NCBI RefSeq assembly: GCF_023715465.1
Contig: NZ_JAMBOE010000007.1
Coordinates: 242,319-306,318 of the forward strand
Source of the DNA: Paenibacillus macerans
GTDB taxonomy: Bacteria; Bacillota; Bacilli; Paenibacillales; Paenibacillaceae
Direction: 5' to 3'
Length of the DNA: 64,000 bases
Shown here: positions 13,943-21,297 of the stretch, piece by piece
Layout: each line of letters starts with the position of its first letter
Numbering within the stretch: position 1 is the stretch's first letter
Translations under genes and position numbers: made by a program
The notes under the pieces: generated by a model
Seen by the model: the letters and a program-made list of their open reading frames with translations, nothing else
What the model was told of the DNA's origin: nothing
Database searches by the model: none

Positions 13943-15769
13943 TTATTTTCTTAAATGATAAGGAACCGTAGCGACAATGACATCTCTCCGATAAAGGAGA
14001 TGCGCGCGAATCAACAGACTCGATTGGTTGTGCAGGATATTGTGCCATCCTTTTTTCGGAATAAATTGCGGGATGACCACGGTCACCTGGTAATTCGCTT
14101 CGTGCGCCTTTTTTTGCACCGTATCCACGAATTTTATTAACGGATGAATAATGCTTCTATACGGAGAGTACAACGTCACCAATCGAATGTCCGGCTGCCA
14201 TTTCTTCCACTTCTCTTCAAAAACCGCTTCCTCCCCCTTTTCAAAAGGAACGTGTACGGCAATGATTTGATACGGCGAAAGGGACTTGGCATAGTTCAGC
14301 GAGTTCTCCACTACACGGGTGATTCCTGCAACGGGTACGATCACCACGTTCCCTTCGATCGGCACAGCCGGCTCACAAGTTGAAATTCTCAACTGATCCG
14401 CAATCGCTTCGTAGTGCTTATGAATCCGATAAAAGGCGTAAATAATTATAGGTAAAAAGATAAGGACCGGCCAGACATTATGGAATTTAGTGATGAAAAA
14501 CATCACGCTGACCAACAGACTGATTAATGCTCCGATGGTATTGATCGAAAATTTCTTGATCCAACCTGGAGGTTTTTCCCGTAACCACTTTACCATCATC
14601 CCTGACTGGGACAGTGTAAAAGGAATAAACACGCCGATCGCATAAAGCGGAATTAAAAGCTCGGTTTTCCCTTCAAAAACGATGATTAGTAAAATCGAAA
14701 AAAGCCCCAGGAAAATGATGCCATTCGAATACCCCAGCCGGTCTCCACGAACCGTAAACGCTCTTGGAATGAACTTGTCTTTAGCCAAATTAACGGCAAG
14801 CAATGGAAAAGCGGAATATCCGGTATTGGCAGCCAGAATAAGAATCAAAGCCGTCGTCCCCTGAATGAAGAAATACATGATATTTCTTCCGAAAGTGTGT
14901 TCCGCGATCTGAGAAAGTACGGTAACCTCCGCAAGAGGACCTACGCCATAATAATAAGCCAGAAACACAATTCCCGTGAACAATACAGCCAATATGCCCC
15001 CCATGGCCAGCAAGGTCTTTGCCGCATTGCGCGGAGCTGGATCTTTAAAGTTGGGGATGGCGTTTGAGATCGCTTCTACCCCTGTCAAAGCGGAACATCC
15101 GGAAGCAAAGGCACGAAGCAGCAAGAATAAACTAATTCCAGCCACCGGAGAACCAAGCGGAGCATGTAGTTCCGGCGAAATTTGGCCGGTCATGATTTTA
15201 TAAAGGCCAGAACAAATCAAAATCACCAGGGCCAAAACAAATAAATAAACGGGAAAGGCAAAAATCGTAGCCGATTCGGTGACACCACGCAAATTGAGAA
15301 TGGTAATTAACAATACAAAACCTACGGCTATGGGCACAGTGTATGAATGAAGGCTCGGAAAAGCCGAAGTAATGGCATCCGTACCGGCCGAAACACTCAC
15401 CGCAACGGTCAAGATATAGTCAACAAGTAACGAACCGCCGGCAATGAGTCCGGGAATTACACCCAGGTTTTGCTTGGAAACCACATAAGCCCCACCGCCA
15501 TGAGGATAAGCAAAAATAATTTGCCGGTAAGACAAAATAAGGGCAACCAATAAAACCAGAACACCGGCGGCAATCGGAATCGAATACCAATAGGCTATCG
15601 CTCCCACGACCATTAAAACAAGCAAGATCTGTTCAGGCCCATAAGCGACCGATGACAGGGCGTCGGAAGAAAGGATGGCAAGCGCTTTGGTTTTGGTTAG
15701 TTTCTGTTCGCCCAGTTCCGTTGATTTTAACGGCCGTCCAATAAGAAATCGCTTTATATAAGAAAGCAC
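13943..15769 (-). CDS. kimA: KimA-type high-affinity potassium transporter (APC superfamily)
   Basis: 608 residues, the same length as B. subtilis KimA (YdaO) and alike end to end: KRFLIGRPLKSTELGEQKLT at the start, LSSDALSSVAYGPEQIL, the YPHGGGAYVVSK loop, ASGCSALTGVEAISNAIP, a cytosolic tail from about residue 460 with VVIVPVAGITRVV, and FIPKKGWHNILHNQSSLLIR near the end. It imports potassium by proton symport. In B. subtilis c-di-AMP shuts it off through a riboswitch and by binding the tail; here the same riboswitch lies just upstream. Confidence 0.93.
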   Translation of the reverse strand: MLSYIKRFLIGRPLKSTELGEQKLTKTKALAILSSDALSSVAYGPEQILLVLMVVGAIAYWYSIPIAAGVLVLLVALILSYRQIIFAYPHGGGAYVVSKQNLGVIPGLIAGGSLLVDYILTVAVSVSAGTDAITSAFPSLHSYTVPIAVGFVLLITILNLRGVTESATIFAFPVYLFVLALVILICSGLYKIMTGQISPELHAPLGSPVAGISLFLLLRAFASGCSALTGVEAISNAIPNFKDPAPRNAAKTLLAMGGILAVLFTGIVFLAYYYGVGPLAEVTVLSQIAEHTFGRNIMYFFIQGTTALILILAANTGYSAFPLLAVNLAKDKFIPRAFTVRGDRLGYSNGIIFLGLFSILLIIVFEGKTELLIPLYAIGVFIPFTLSQSGMMVKWLREKPPGWIKKFSINTIGALISLLVSVMFFITKFHNVWPVLIFLPIIIYAFYRIHKHYEAIADQLRISTCEPAVPIEGNVVIVPVAGITRVVENSLNYAKSLSPYQIIAVHVPFEKGEEAVFEEKWKKWQPDIRLVTLYSPYRSIIHPLIKFVDTVQKKAHEANYQVTVVIPQFIPKKGWHNILHNQSSLLIRAHLLYRRDVIVATVPYHLRK

Positions 15770-15877
15770 AGGGGGTCACCGCCTAAATTACGTTGTTTTT
15801 TTATATTGCTCGGCAGAAATAAGTATTATTTCAAACACAAACTGAAGATTAAGGGCAAATCGGCCAATTTGAGGCAA

Positions 15878-16085
15878 TAAAAAAACACAGGGGCCCCTGT
15901 GCTAAACTTCACAAGTCATGCAACCCACTCCTGACTACGCTTACGAGGTTAGCTGTCGGATTCGGGCGGCAAGGAGTCGCCCTACCTGGCAGATCGCTGG
16001 ATCAACTGCCAAGATTCACCCCAAAAGAGAAACTCACCTGAAATGCAGGTAAGTTTTTAACGGGTCCCCCGTTTTCCTCACGGAA
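15878..16085 (-). ncRNA. ydaO/yuaA-type c-di-AMP riboswitch with terminator
   Basis: On the minus strand the aptamer has its conserved parts in order: GGGGGACCCGTT, GGGGTGAATC, GGTAGGGCGA, CGCCCGAATCCGACAGCTAA, CCTCGTAAGCG (16060 to 15938). It ends in the perfect stem CACAGGGGCCCCTGTG (15901-15886) followed by seven T residues. Ligand binding would favour this terminator and lower kimA expression. The kimA start is about 110 bases further on. Confidence 0.92.
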
Positions 16086-16322
16086 ATTCAGCGATAATGA
16101 ATTGATTTATTCTTAGTGGAAACAAAATAAATCATACGTTCAGTGTAAAAGTTTGTAAAGCAGGAGTATGGAAGGTGAACTGTCGGAATCATACAAAAGA
16201 TCATATGTTAATCGCTTACAATTCAAGAATGCTCTTCGAATCAAAGTTTATTAATGACTGACGCTATTTTTTAAACATTTCAAAAAATAAGTTGAACCAA
16301 CAGCATATAGACCAGAGTAATT

Positions 16323-16710
16323 AGATGCCGCGATCATCACCGAACTGATTTTATCCGGAAAGGCAAGTGCAATTACGGCGAAAAAAAAACAGCTGGCGGA
16401 ATCCGCAAACCGGTTGTTTACGGAGTTTTTCCCGCAGCTGCCTCGTACCGGCCATCCACTAAGCTTCTATAGATGGCTTCCCATATCGGATGATGCCGAT
16501 GGTACGCACATGGAGAATTATTTTCTGAAACAAGGAATTCGCGTGTATCACTCCGATCGCTTTTTAAGCGGGGCCAGTACGCGGGACAAATATTTACGAA
16601 TAGCCCTTTCTTCCACCAATTCTCTGGAGGAATTACAACGAGGATTAGGGATTTTGAGTAGCCACTTTCCTGAATTGATCGGTTCTCGCAAAAATACGGC
16701 TCCCCTTTAG
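16323..16710 (+). pseudogene. C-terminal fragment of a MocR-type (GntR/aminotransferase) regulator
   Basis: From 16323 one frame reads DAAIITELILSGKASAITAK, RLFTEFFPQLP, HPLSFYRWLPIS, then IRVYHSDRFLSGA and YLRIALSS, which is the last 120 residues of the class I aminotransferase domain of PdxR/MocR regulators. The first 350 residues are absent and there is a stop codon just upstream. Its end overlaps the glycosyltransferase stop on the other strand by 66 bases. The 240 bases before it hold nothing I can read. Confidence 0.7.
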
Positions 16711-17361
16711 GACATATTGATCGCTGCCTTTCCATGTATGCGAGTTTTTATTTTTTCTTCTAATTTGCACATAATTATACGGATCAGGCGCATACACTTT
16801 ATATCCTTTAGCCCGGCATCTGCTTAAAAATGAGACGTCTTCTCCTAATGACACATGGGGAAATCGGACGCGGTCGAACACACGTCTTTTGAATAAGATG
16901 GTCCCTCCCGCAACTACCCCAACGAACTTATTCTGTTGTTTGGGAAAACGAAGGACCAGCAGCTTTTTAGCTTCGAGATACGCCAAATACGCGCGTTTTC
17001 CCACCACATCGGCTTTTGACCGATGTAAAGCCTTCACTTGCCCGGTTAGATAATAAGGCGAGTAGAAATCGTCATCATCAAATTTTGTGATGTACGGGTA
17101 TTTCGTTTTACTGACCGCATAATTAAGGCAGCTGCCTAAGGATTCTTTTTCAGGAAGCTTGTAGACGGAAACATTTTTATACGTCTGGGCAATTTTTCGG
17201 TATTTTGCTAATTCCATGCTATCTTTATTCAAGATAATCACCAGTTCTTTGACCGGGTAAAGCTGATTTCTGTAATTTTTAAGAATATTATTGAAAAAAC
17301 GCGGGCGGTTCGTGCTTGTTATTATTGATATCCCTTTTAACGAGCTAGAAGTTTGGCCCAA
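16645..17361 (-). CDS. Glycosyltransferase family 2 protein
   Basis: 238 residues. The GT-A fold starts with GISIITSTNRPRFFNNILKN; ELVIILNKDS and YITKFDDDDFYSPYYL carry the nucleotide-sugar and DxD metal site. GAGTILFKRRVF-type (VVAGGTILFKRRVFDRVRFP) and LGEDVSFLSRCRAKGYKVY (acceptor-side ED) follow. The start is a TTG with GGAGG 10 bases upstream. No membrane helix, so it acts in the cytoplasm, probably on a surface polysaccharide or a spore/teichoic glycan; the acceptor is unknown. The end overlaps a gene relic on the other strand, suggesting insertion or deletion there. Confidence 0.8.
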   Translation of the reverse strand: MGQTSSSLKGISIITSTNRPRFFNNILKNYRNQLYPVKELVIILNKDSMELAKYRKIAQTYKNVSVYKLPEKESLGSCLNYAVSKTKYPYITKFDDDDFYSPYYLTGQVKALHRSKADVVGKRAYLAYLEAKKLLVLRFPKQQNKFVGVVAGGTILFKRRVFDRVRFPHVSLGEDVSFLSRCRAKGYKVYAPDPYNYVQIRRKNKNSHTWKGSDQYVLKGSRIFARTDQFRKVATQNP

Positions 17362-17460
17362 CTCTCTCTCACCTCCAAATCAATCAATAACGGTATATGC
17401 TAAGCCGCATAACAGTGCTTGTTCGTTTGTTCCTGTAAACGGCCGGCGCCATCTCTTTCA

Positions 17461-18255
17461 CTATTTCAGCAGTATTTGTGTTTGAAGCAACATGGCTCCC
17501 CACATCAGCAAGCTGCATCCCCAACACGCTCGTGAAATCCAGCGCTCGGCCGGCCCCCCGTTTTTAAACAACCGCAGGGCGATTTTAAGCTTTGGCAGCA
17601 GCAAGAAGTGAATCCCTTCGTCCCCAAATATATCGCCGGCGAGATGGGCCCACCAGCCGATGACAAACCCGATCGCTGCCATATTGATGATTTCCGGCTG
17701 CTGGGCAGAAAAATTAAGCAGACCTATGGATAGTACGGCCGCAAACTCCGGGGTATGAATCACCCCCCGATGTTTGACTAGCGGAAGAATGAGAAACGCA
17801 AAGCCGGCGAAGGCCGCGATCCAGTGTAAGTCATACATCGCGTACCCTGCCAATAATAAGGCGCCGATACCGATCAAAACCAAGCTGCGCAGCCTTGCCA
17901 GCAGCCAGAACAGGACGGCGGCACCGATCCATAACGGCCCGCTCTTCACCCATTCCCCTAAATATCCCGGTACATTTCCAAATTGGTGATAAGCCATTAA
18001 CCCTATACCGATGATCCCGACAAATCCGGACAAAGTTTTAAAGAGACGCCGGTATCGGAGGGGAAACTGGATTCGATTGCTCACCGTGCTGGTTTTATGA
18101 TCAAAGTCCGGAAATACTCCGCCGATTCCTGCCGCAGCCACAAGCGCCGCTGCAATTCCTGCATCGGTTTGCATGGCTAATGACGGCATCATAAGCAGGC
18201 CGGCCGATCCCGCTGTCACTGCCAAAGCAATATGCCCTTTTTTATTCACATTCAT
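17461..18255 (-). CDS. Membrane-bound metal-dependent hydrolase-like protein (DUF457/YdjM family)
   Basis: About 264 residues from the ATG at 18255; AAGGTG overlaps that ATG, so the GTG at 18249 is also possible. GHIALAVTAGSAGLL, then GIGGVFPDFDHKTS with the metal-binding Asp residues, four to six membrane helices, LVKHRGVIHTPEF with the His residues, and WWAHLAGDIFGDEGIHFLLL. This is the normal pattern of the family named after YdjM, whose reaction is not well known. It is probably transcribed alone. Confidence 0.75.
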   Translation of the reverse strand: MNVNKKGHIALAVTAGSAGLLMMPSLAMQTDAGIAAALVAAAGIGGVFPDFDHKTSTVSNRIQFPLRYRRLFKTLSGFVGIIGIGLMAYHQFGNVPGYLGEWVKSGPLWIGAAVLFWLLARLRSLVLIGIGALLLAGYAMYDLHWIAAFAGFAFLILPLVKHRGVIHTPEFAAVLSIGLLNFSAQQPEIINMAAIGFVIGWWAHLAGDIFGDEGIHFLLLPKLKIALRLFKNGGPAERWISRACWGCSLLMWGAMLLQTQILLK

Positions 18256-18332
18256 CACCTTATTTCTGTAATAATGAAAAAGTCTTATAGGCGGCCTTAC
18301 TATTCTACAAGAATTTTTAATATTTGCGAACA

Positions 18333-18373
18333 AAAAAACAACCCTTGCCCCGCAAAACGAGACAAGGGTTGCC
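18333..18373 (-). terminator. Terminator of the CorC/sigma-like operon
   Basis: On the minus strand CAACCCTTGTC, loop, GGGCAAGGGTTG and TTTTTTTG. Confidence 0.85.
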
Positions 18374-18379
18374 GGCCAG

Positions 18380-18877
18380 TTAGGTCCCCAGCAATAAATC
18401 CGGCTTCATGATGTTAGAGCGCTGCTGGACCCGCAATAATTCCCGTCCCTGCCGCAAATAAGCCTTAACCATGTCCACCCGGCAGTTTAAGACGTAAGCC
18501 GTTTCCTCGGGCGTCAGCCGATGAGCGTACTTCAGGATCATTGCGATCCTAGGATAAAAAGGTACGTAGCCTAGCATTTCTTCCACCGCATCACTCGATT
18601 CGCCGGTGCGATCTTCTTCGATACCGGTTTGCACTGAGCAGGATACGGCGAGCGAATACAACCATACATAAAACGGAAGGGAGAAATCGTATTCGCCCAG
18701 CCGCTGCCTGGCCGTAACAAATGTACGGACCACCTGATCCTGAGCCGCGGTTTTATTTCCAGCCATCCGGAAGCATAAGTCGAAAATCCGGCTATGGTAC
18801 ATGTTGATCAGCTGCTTAAAAGCGTGGATTTCCCCGGCAAGCGAACGCTTAATCAAACGCTCGGGCTTAACCTTCAT
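18380..18877 (-). CDS. ECF-like RNA polymerase sigma factor, divergent
   Basis: 165 residues. Residues 10-75 resemble sigma region 2 (FKQLINMYHSRIFDLCFRMA, then AAQDQVVRTFVTARQRL) and residues 100-150 resemble region 4 (ILKYAHRLTPEETAYVLNCR, VDMVKAYLRQGRELL). Several core residues of region 2.4 are changed. The start ATG overlaps the end of the CorC gene by 11 bases, so it is co-translated with it. No anti-sigma gene is seen next to it. It may be an alternative sigma factor or a worn derivative. Confidence 0.65.
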   Translation of the reverse strand: MKVKPERLIKRSLAGEIHAFKQLINMYHSRIFDLCFRMAGNKTAAQDQVVRTFVTARQRLGEYDFSLPFYVWLYSLAVSCSVQTGIEEDRTGESSDAVEEMLGYVPFYPRIAMILKYAHRLTPEETAYVLNCRVDMVKAYLRQGRELLRVQQRSNIMKPDLLLGT

Positions 18878-20177
18878 GTTCGGACACCTTTGCTTCCATC
18901 TTCACAATTTCCAGCTTGCGAATCCGATGGCGGTCCTTTTCTCGGACGATAAACTTCAACGGACCGTACGCCCATTCGCTTCCTTTCTTCAAAGCCGGGT
19001 TTTGCGTATAGACCCATCCCCCGATCGTATCCAGTTCTTCGTCAAGCAATTCAATGCCCAGCAGTGAACAGACCAACTCCAGCGAAACTTTGCCGTCCAC
19101 GAGAATATGGTTTTCTCCCAGCTTTTCAATTTCGGCTTTCTCTTCCGAATCAAACTCGTCGCGGATCTCGCCGACAATCTCTTCCAGGATGTCCTCAATC
19201 GTGATCAAACCGGAAGTACCTCCATATTCATCGACCAAAATGGCCATATGCACCGATTCCTGCTGCATATGCAGCAACAGATCCTTGACCGGCATAGCTT
19301 CCGAGACAGACAGGACAGGTTGTATCAGCTTGCGTATTTCCAAATTCGGATCATCGCTTAATTGCATCAAAAATTGTTTGGTATTGATAATGCCCAGGAT
19401 ATGGTCCTTGTTCCCCTCCAACACGGGAAACCGGGTGTATTGCTCGGACTTCATGACCTGAAGCGCCGCTTCCTTGCCGGCTTGAACGTCAATGCACACC
19501 ATATCCGTACGCGGAACCATGATTTCTCGGGCCAGCAGTTCGTCGAAAGCAAAGATTTTGTTCACATACCCGTATTCCGCTTGGTTGATCATCCCGCTCT
19601 TATAGCTTTCCGTAAGAATAATGCGCAGTTCTTCCTCGGAATGGGCCTCCTCGTGTTCTTTGGCCGGCTTAATTCCGAAGATGCGCACCAGGCGGTTGGC
19701 GGAACCGTTCAAAGCCCAGATAAAGGGGTACATCGCTTTATAAAAATAGATCAGGGGCTTAGCCGTCAGCAAAGAGACCATTTCCGCCTTTTGAATGGCC
19801 ACGGTTTTAGGAGCCAATTCGCCCAGCACGACGTGAAGAAAGGTGATCGATGCGAACGCGATGCCAAAAGATAAAATGCTGCTGACTTCCGCTGGCAAGC
19901 CGTACCGGTCAAAAACGGGATGCAGGATTTGCTCCACGGTGGGCTCCCCCAGCCATCCAAGTCCCAACGCGGTGATCGTGATGCCGAGCTGGCAGGCGGA
20001 TAAATATCCATCCAGGTTGCTCGTAACCCGCTGCACGGCCAATGCGTTTTTCCGGCCTTCCAGCACCATCTGGTCAACCCGGCTGGATCTCAGCCGCACG
20101 ATGGCAAACTCGGCCGCCACGAAAAAGGCAGTGGCCAGAATCAGCAAGGCAACCAGAAACAAATTCAAAGCATACAT
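18867..20177 (-). CDS. CNNM/CorC-type membrane protein (hemolysin family: DUF21, two CBS, CorC_HlyC)
   Basis: 436 residues. The ATG at 20177 has GAGGAG 8 bases upstream. Residues 1-190 are the DUF21 transmembrane domain (FFVAAEFAIVRLRSSRVDQM), 210-330 two CBS modules (AREIMVPRTDMVCID, PVLEGNKDHILGIINTK, VDEYGGTSGLITIEDILEEI), and 345-425 the CorC_HlyC domain. Family members export magnesium or affect ion balance. It is the first gene of an operon with the sigma-like gene and faces the DUF1836 gene across a shared control region. Confidence 0.88.
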   Translation of the reverse strand: MYALNLFLVALLILATAFFVAAEFAIVRLRSSRVDQMVLEGRKNALAVQRVTSNLDGYLSACQLGITITALGLGWLGEPTVEQILHPVFDRYGLPAEVSSILSFGIAFASITFLHVVLGELAPKTVAIQKAEMVSLLTAKPLIYFYKAMYPFIWALNGSANRLVRIFGIKPAKEHEEAHSEEELRIILTESYKSGMINQAEYGYVNKIFAFDELLAREIMVPRTDMVCIDVQAGKEAALQVMKSEQYTRFPVLEGNKDHILGIINTKQFLMQLSDDPNLEIRKLIQPVLSVSEAMPVKDLLLHMQQESVHMAILVDEYGGTSGLITIEDILEEIVGEIRDEFDSEEKAEIEKLGENHILVDGKVSLELVCSLLGIELLDEELDTIGGWVYTQNPALKKGSEWAYGPLKFIVREKDRHRIRKLEIVKMEAKVSEHEG

Positions 20178-20220
20178 GCAAACACTCCTCACTAGAATGA
20201 GTCTTTAGAACTTTAAATTT

Positions 20221-20240
20221 ATAAGTTCTTATGAACTTAT
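20221..20240. promoter_or_regulatory. Operator 1 of the CorC/DUF1836 divergon
   Basis: ATAAGTTC TTAT GAACTTAT, perfect 8-bp arms. On the minus strand it follows TTGATA-N18-TATTAT (20272-20243), so it covers the start of the corC-type transcript. A half site (GAGTTCATAT) lies at 20248-20257. Confidence 0.6.
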
Positions 20241-20357
20241 AATATCAGAGTTCATATAGCAGTATCAACATCTTACTTTGCCTGATTTGGGGCAAATTGC
20301 TCCGAATTTTAACTTCTTTATGCCTTTTTAACCCACAATGCTGGTTTTACTTCTTCT

Positions 20358-20404
20358 TTGACTTTTTTTCGCCACCGTCGTAAGATGAGTTCGTAAGAAC
20401 TTAT
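20358..20404 (+). promoter_or_regulatory. Promoter and operator 2 of the DUF1836 gene
   Basis: TTGACT (20358-20363), 17-bp spacer, TAAGAT (20381-20386). The operator ATGAGTTC GTAA GAACTTAT (20385-20404) overlaps the -10 and start point, and has the same arms as operator 1. One repressor probably controls both directions. Confidence 0.6.
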
Positions 20405-20419
20405 ATGGAGGAATTAAAC

Positions 20420-21199
20420 ATGGAAACATTCCATCTCACCCGCAGTGAAATGTCACAGCTCCTGCTTAGCCTGAGCGGTCAAAGCCAAAAAGCGCCCAAA
20501 AACATCCTCCAGGAAGCATGGGCGAAATCGCATAAGGAATTGATAGCAGGCGGCAACTCATTAGGCGCTTTTATCTCTACGGCCCTGCCCCCAATCTTTG
20601 AAAAATTGATGAACATGAATCCAAGCGATCTAGGACTGTCGCTTAACGATATCGTTGCCTTGGGCTCTCAGATCGAATACAACCATTTTGCGCTGACAGC
20701 GGTGCAAAACTGGGTAAAACGCGATTTGAAGGAGATTATCGGTTCTCCGAGGTTAGGAAAGAAATATTCGATCGAGCAGGCGGCAATTCTGTTCATCATC
20801 GAGGATTTGCGGGCCGCCTTGGACCTGGAGTCCATCAGAAAGCTGCTTTTGCTGATCTTCCACGATTTTGATGATCAAGCCCAAGATCTCATCAGCCCCA
20901 TCGACCTGTACGCAGGTTATTCCGGGATTTTCGAGGAACTTGACCAGAACAATGACCAGGTGCTGGATCTCCAATCCGGCCACCTGAGCAGAGACAAAAA
21001 GCAGGATCATCTCATGGAAACGACCGTGAAGAAAAAAGCGGATGAATTTGCCCATGGCCTTGCCGGCCTTAATCCCCAGCAGCAGGAAGCGGTCAGCAAT
21101 ACGATCGTAATCGCCATGTTATCCGTTCAAACCACGTATTTTCAAACCTTAGCCAAACGTTTCCTCAACGCTTCTCTTTTTCTGCACAATTTAAGGTAG
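20420..21199 (+). CDS. DUF1836 domain protein, probable regulator
   Basis: 259 residues from the ATG with GGAGG 8 bases upstream. Residues 60-150 match DUF1836: SDLGLSLNDIVALGSQIEYN, then WVKRDLKEIIG and KYSIEQAAILFIIEDLRAAL. This domain is found in small predicted DNA-binding proteins of Firmicutes. The C-terminal half is helical, with no membrane segment. Two like operators flank its promoter and that of the CorC gene, so autoregulation is a fair guess. The ligand and targets are not known. Confidence 0.7.
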   Translation: METFHLTRSEMSQLLLSLSGQSQKAPKNILQEAWAKSHKELIAGGNSLGAFISTALPPIFEKLMNMNPSDLGLSLNDIVALGSQIEYNHFALTAVQNWVKRDLKEIIGSPRLGKKYSIEQAAILFIIEDLRAALDLESIRKLLLLIFHDFDDQAQDLISPIDLYAGYSGIFEELDQNNDQVLDLQSGHLSRDKKQDHLMETTVKKKADEFAHGLAGLNPQQQEAVSNTIVIAMLSVQTTYFQTLAKRFLNASLFLHNLR

Positions 21200-21219
21200 G
21201 GAGATGAGCGGGCCAAAGC

Positions 21220-21264
21220 AAAAAAGCGCGGCTTCCGAGTTTTCGGAAACCGCGTTTTGCTTTA
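21220..21264. terminator. Bidirectional terminator between DUF1836 and SLH genes
   Basis: AAAAAAGCGCGGCTTCCGAG, TTTT, CGGAAACCGCGTTTTGC. It has A/T runs on both sides, serving two convergent genes. Same stem family as at 11.7 and 31.4 kb. Confidence 0.8.
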
Positions 21265-21297
21265 CATTATGGAGATGCTGGCTCTTTCTTTGTTTCA

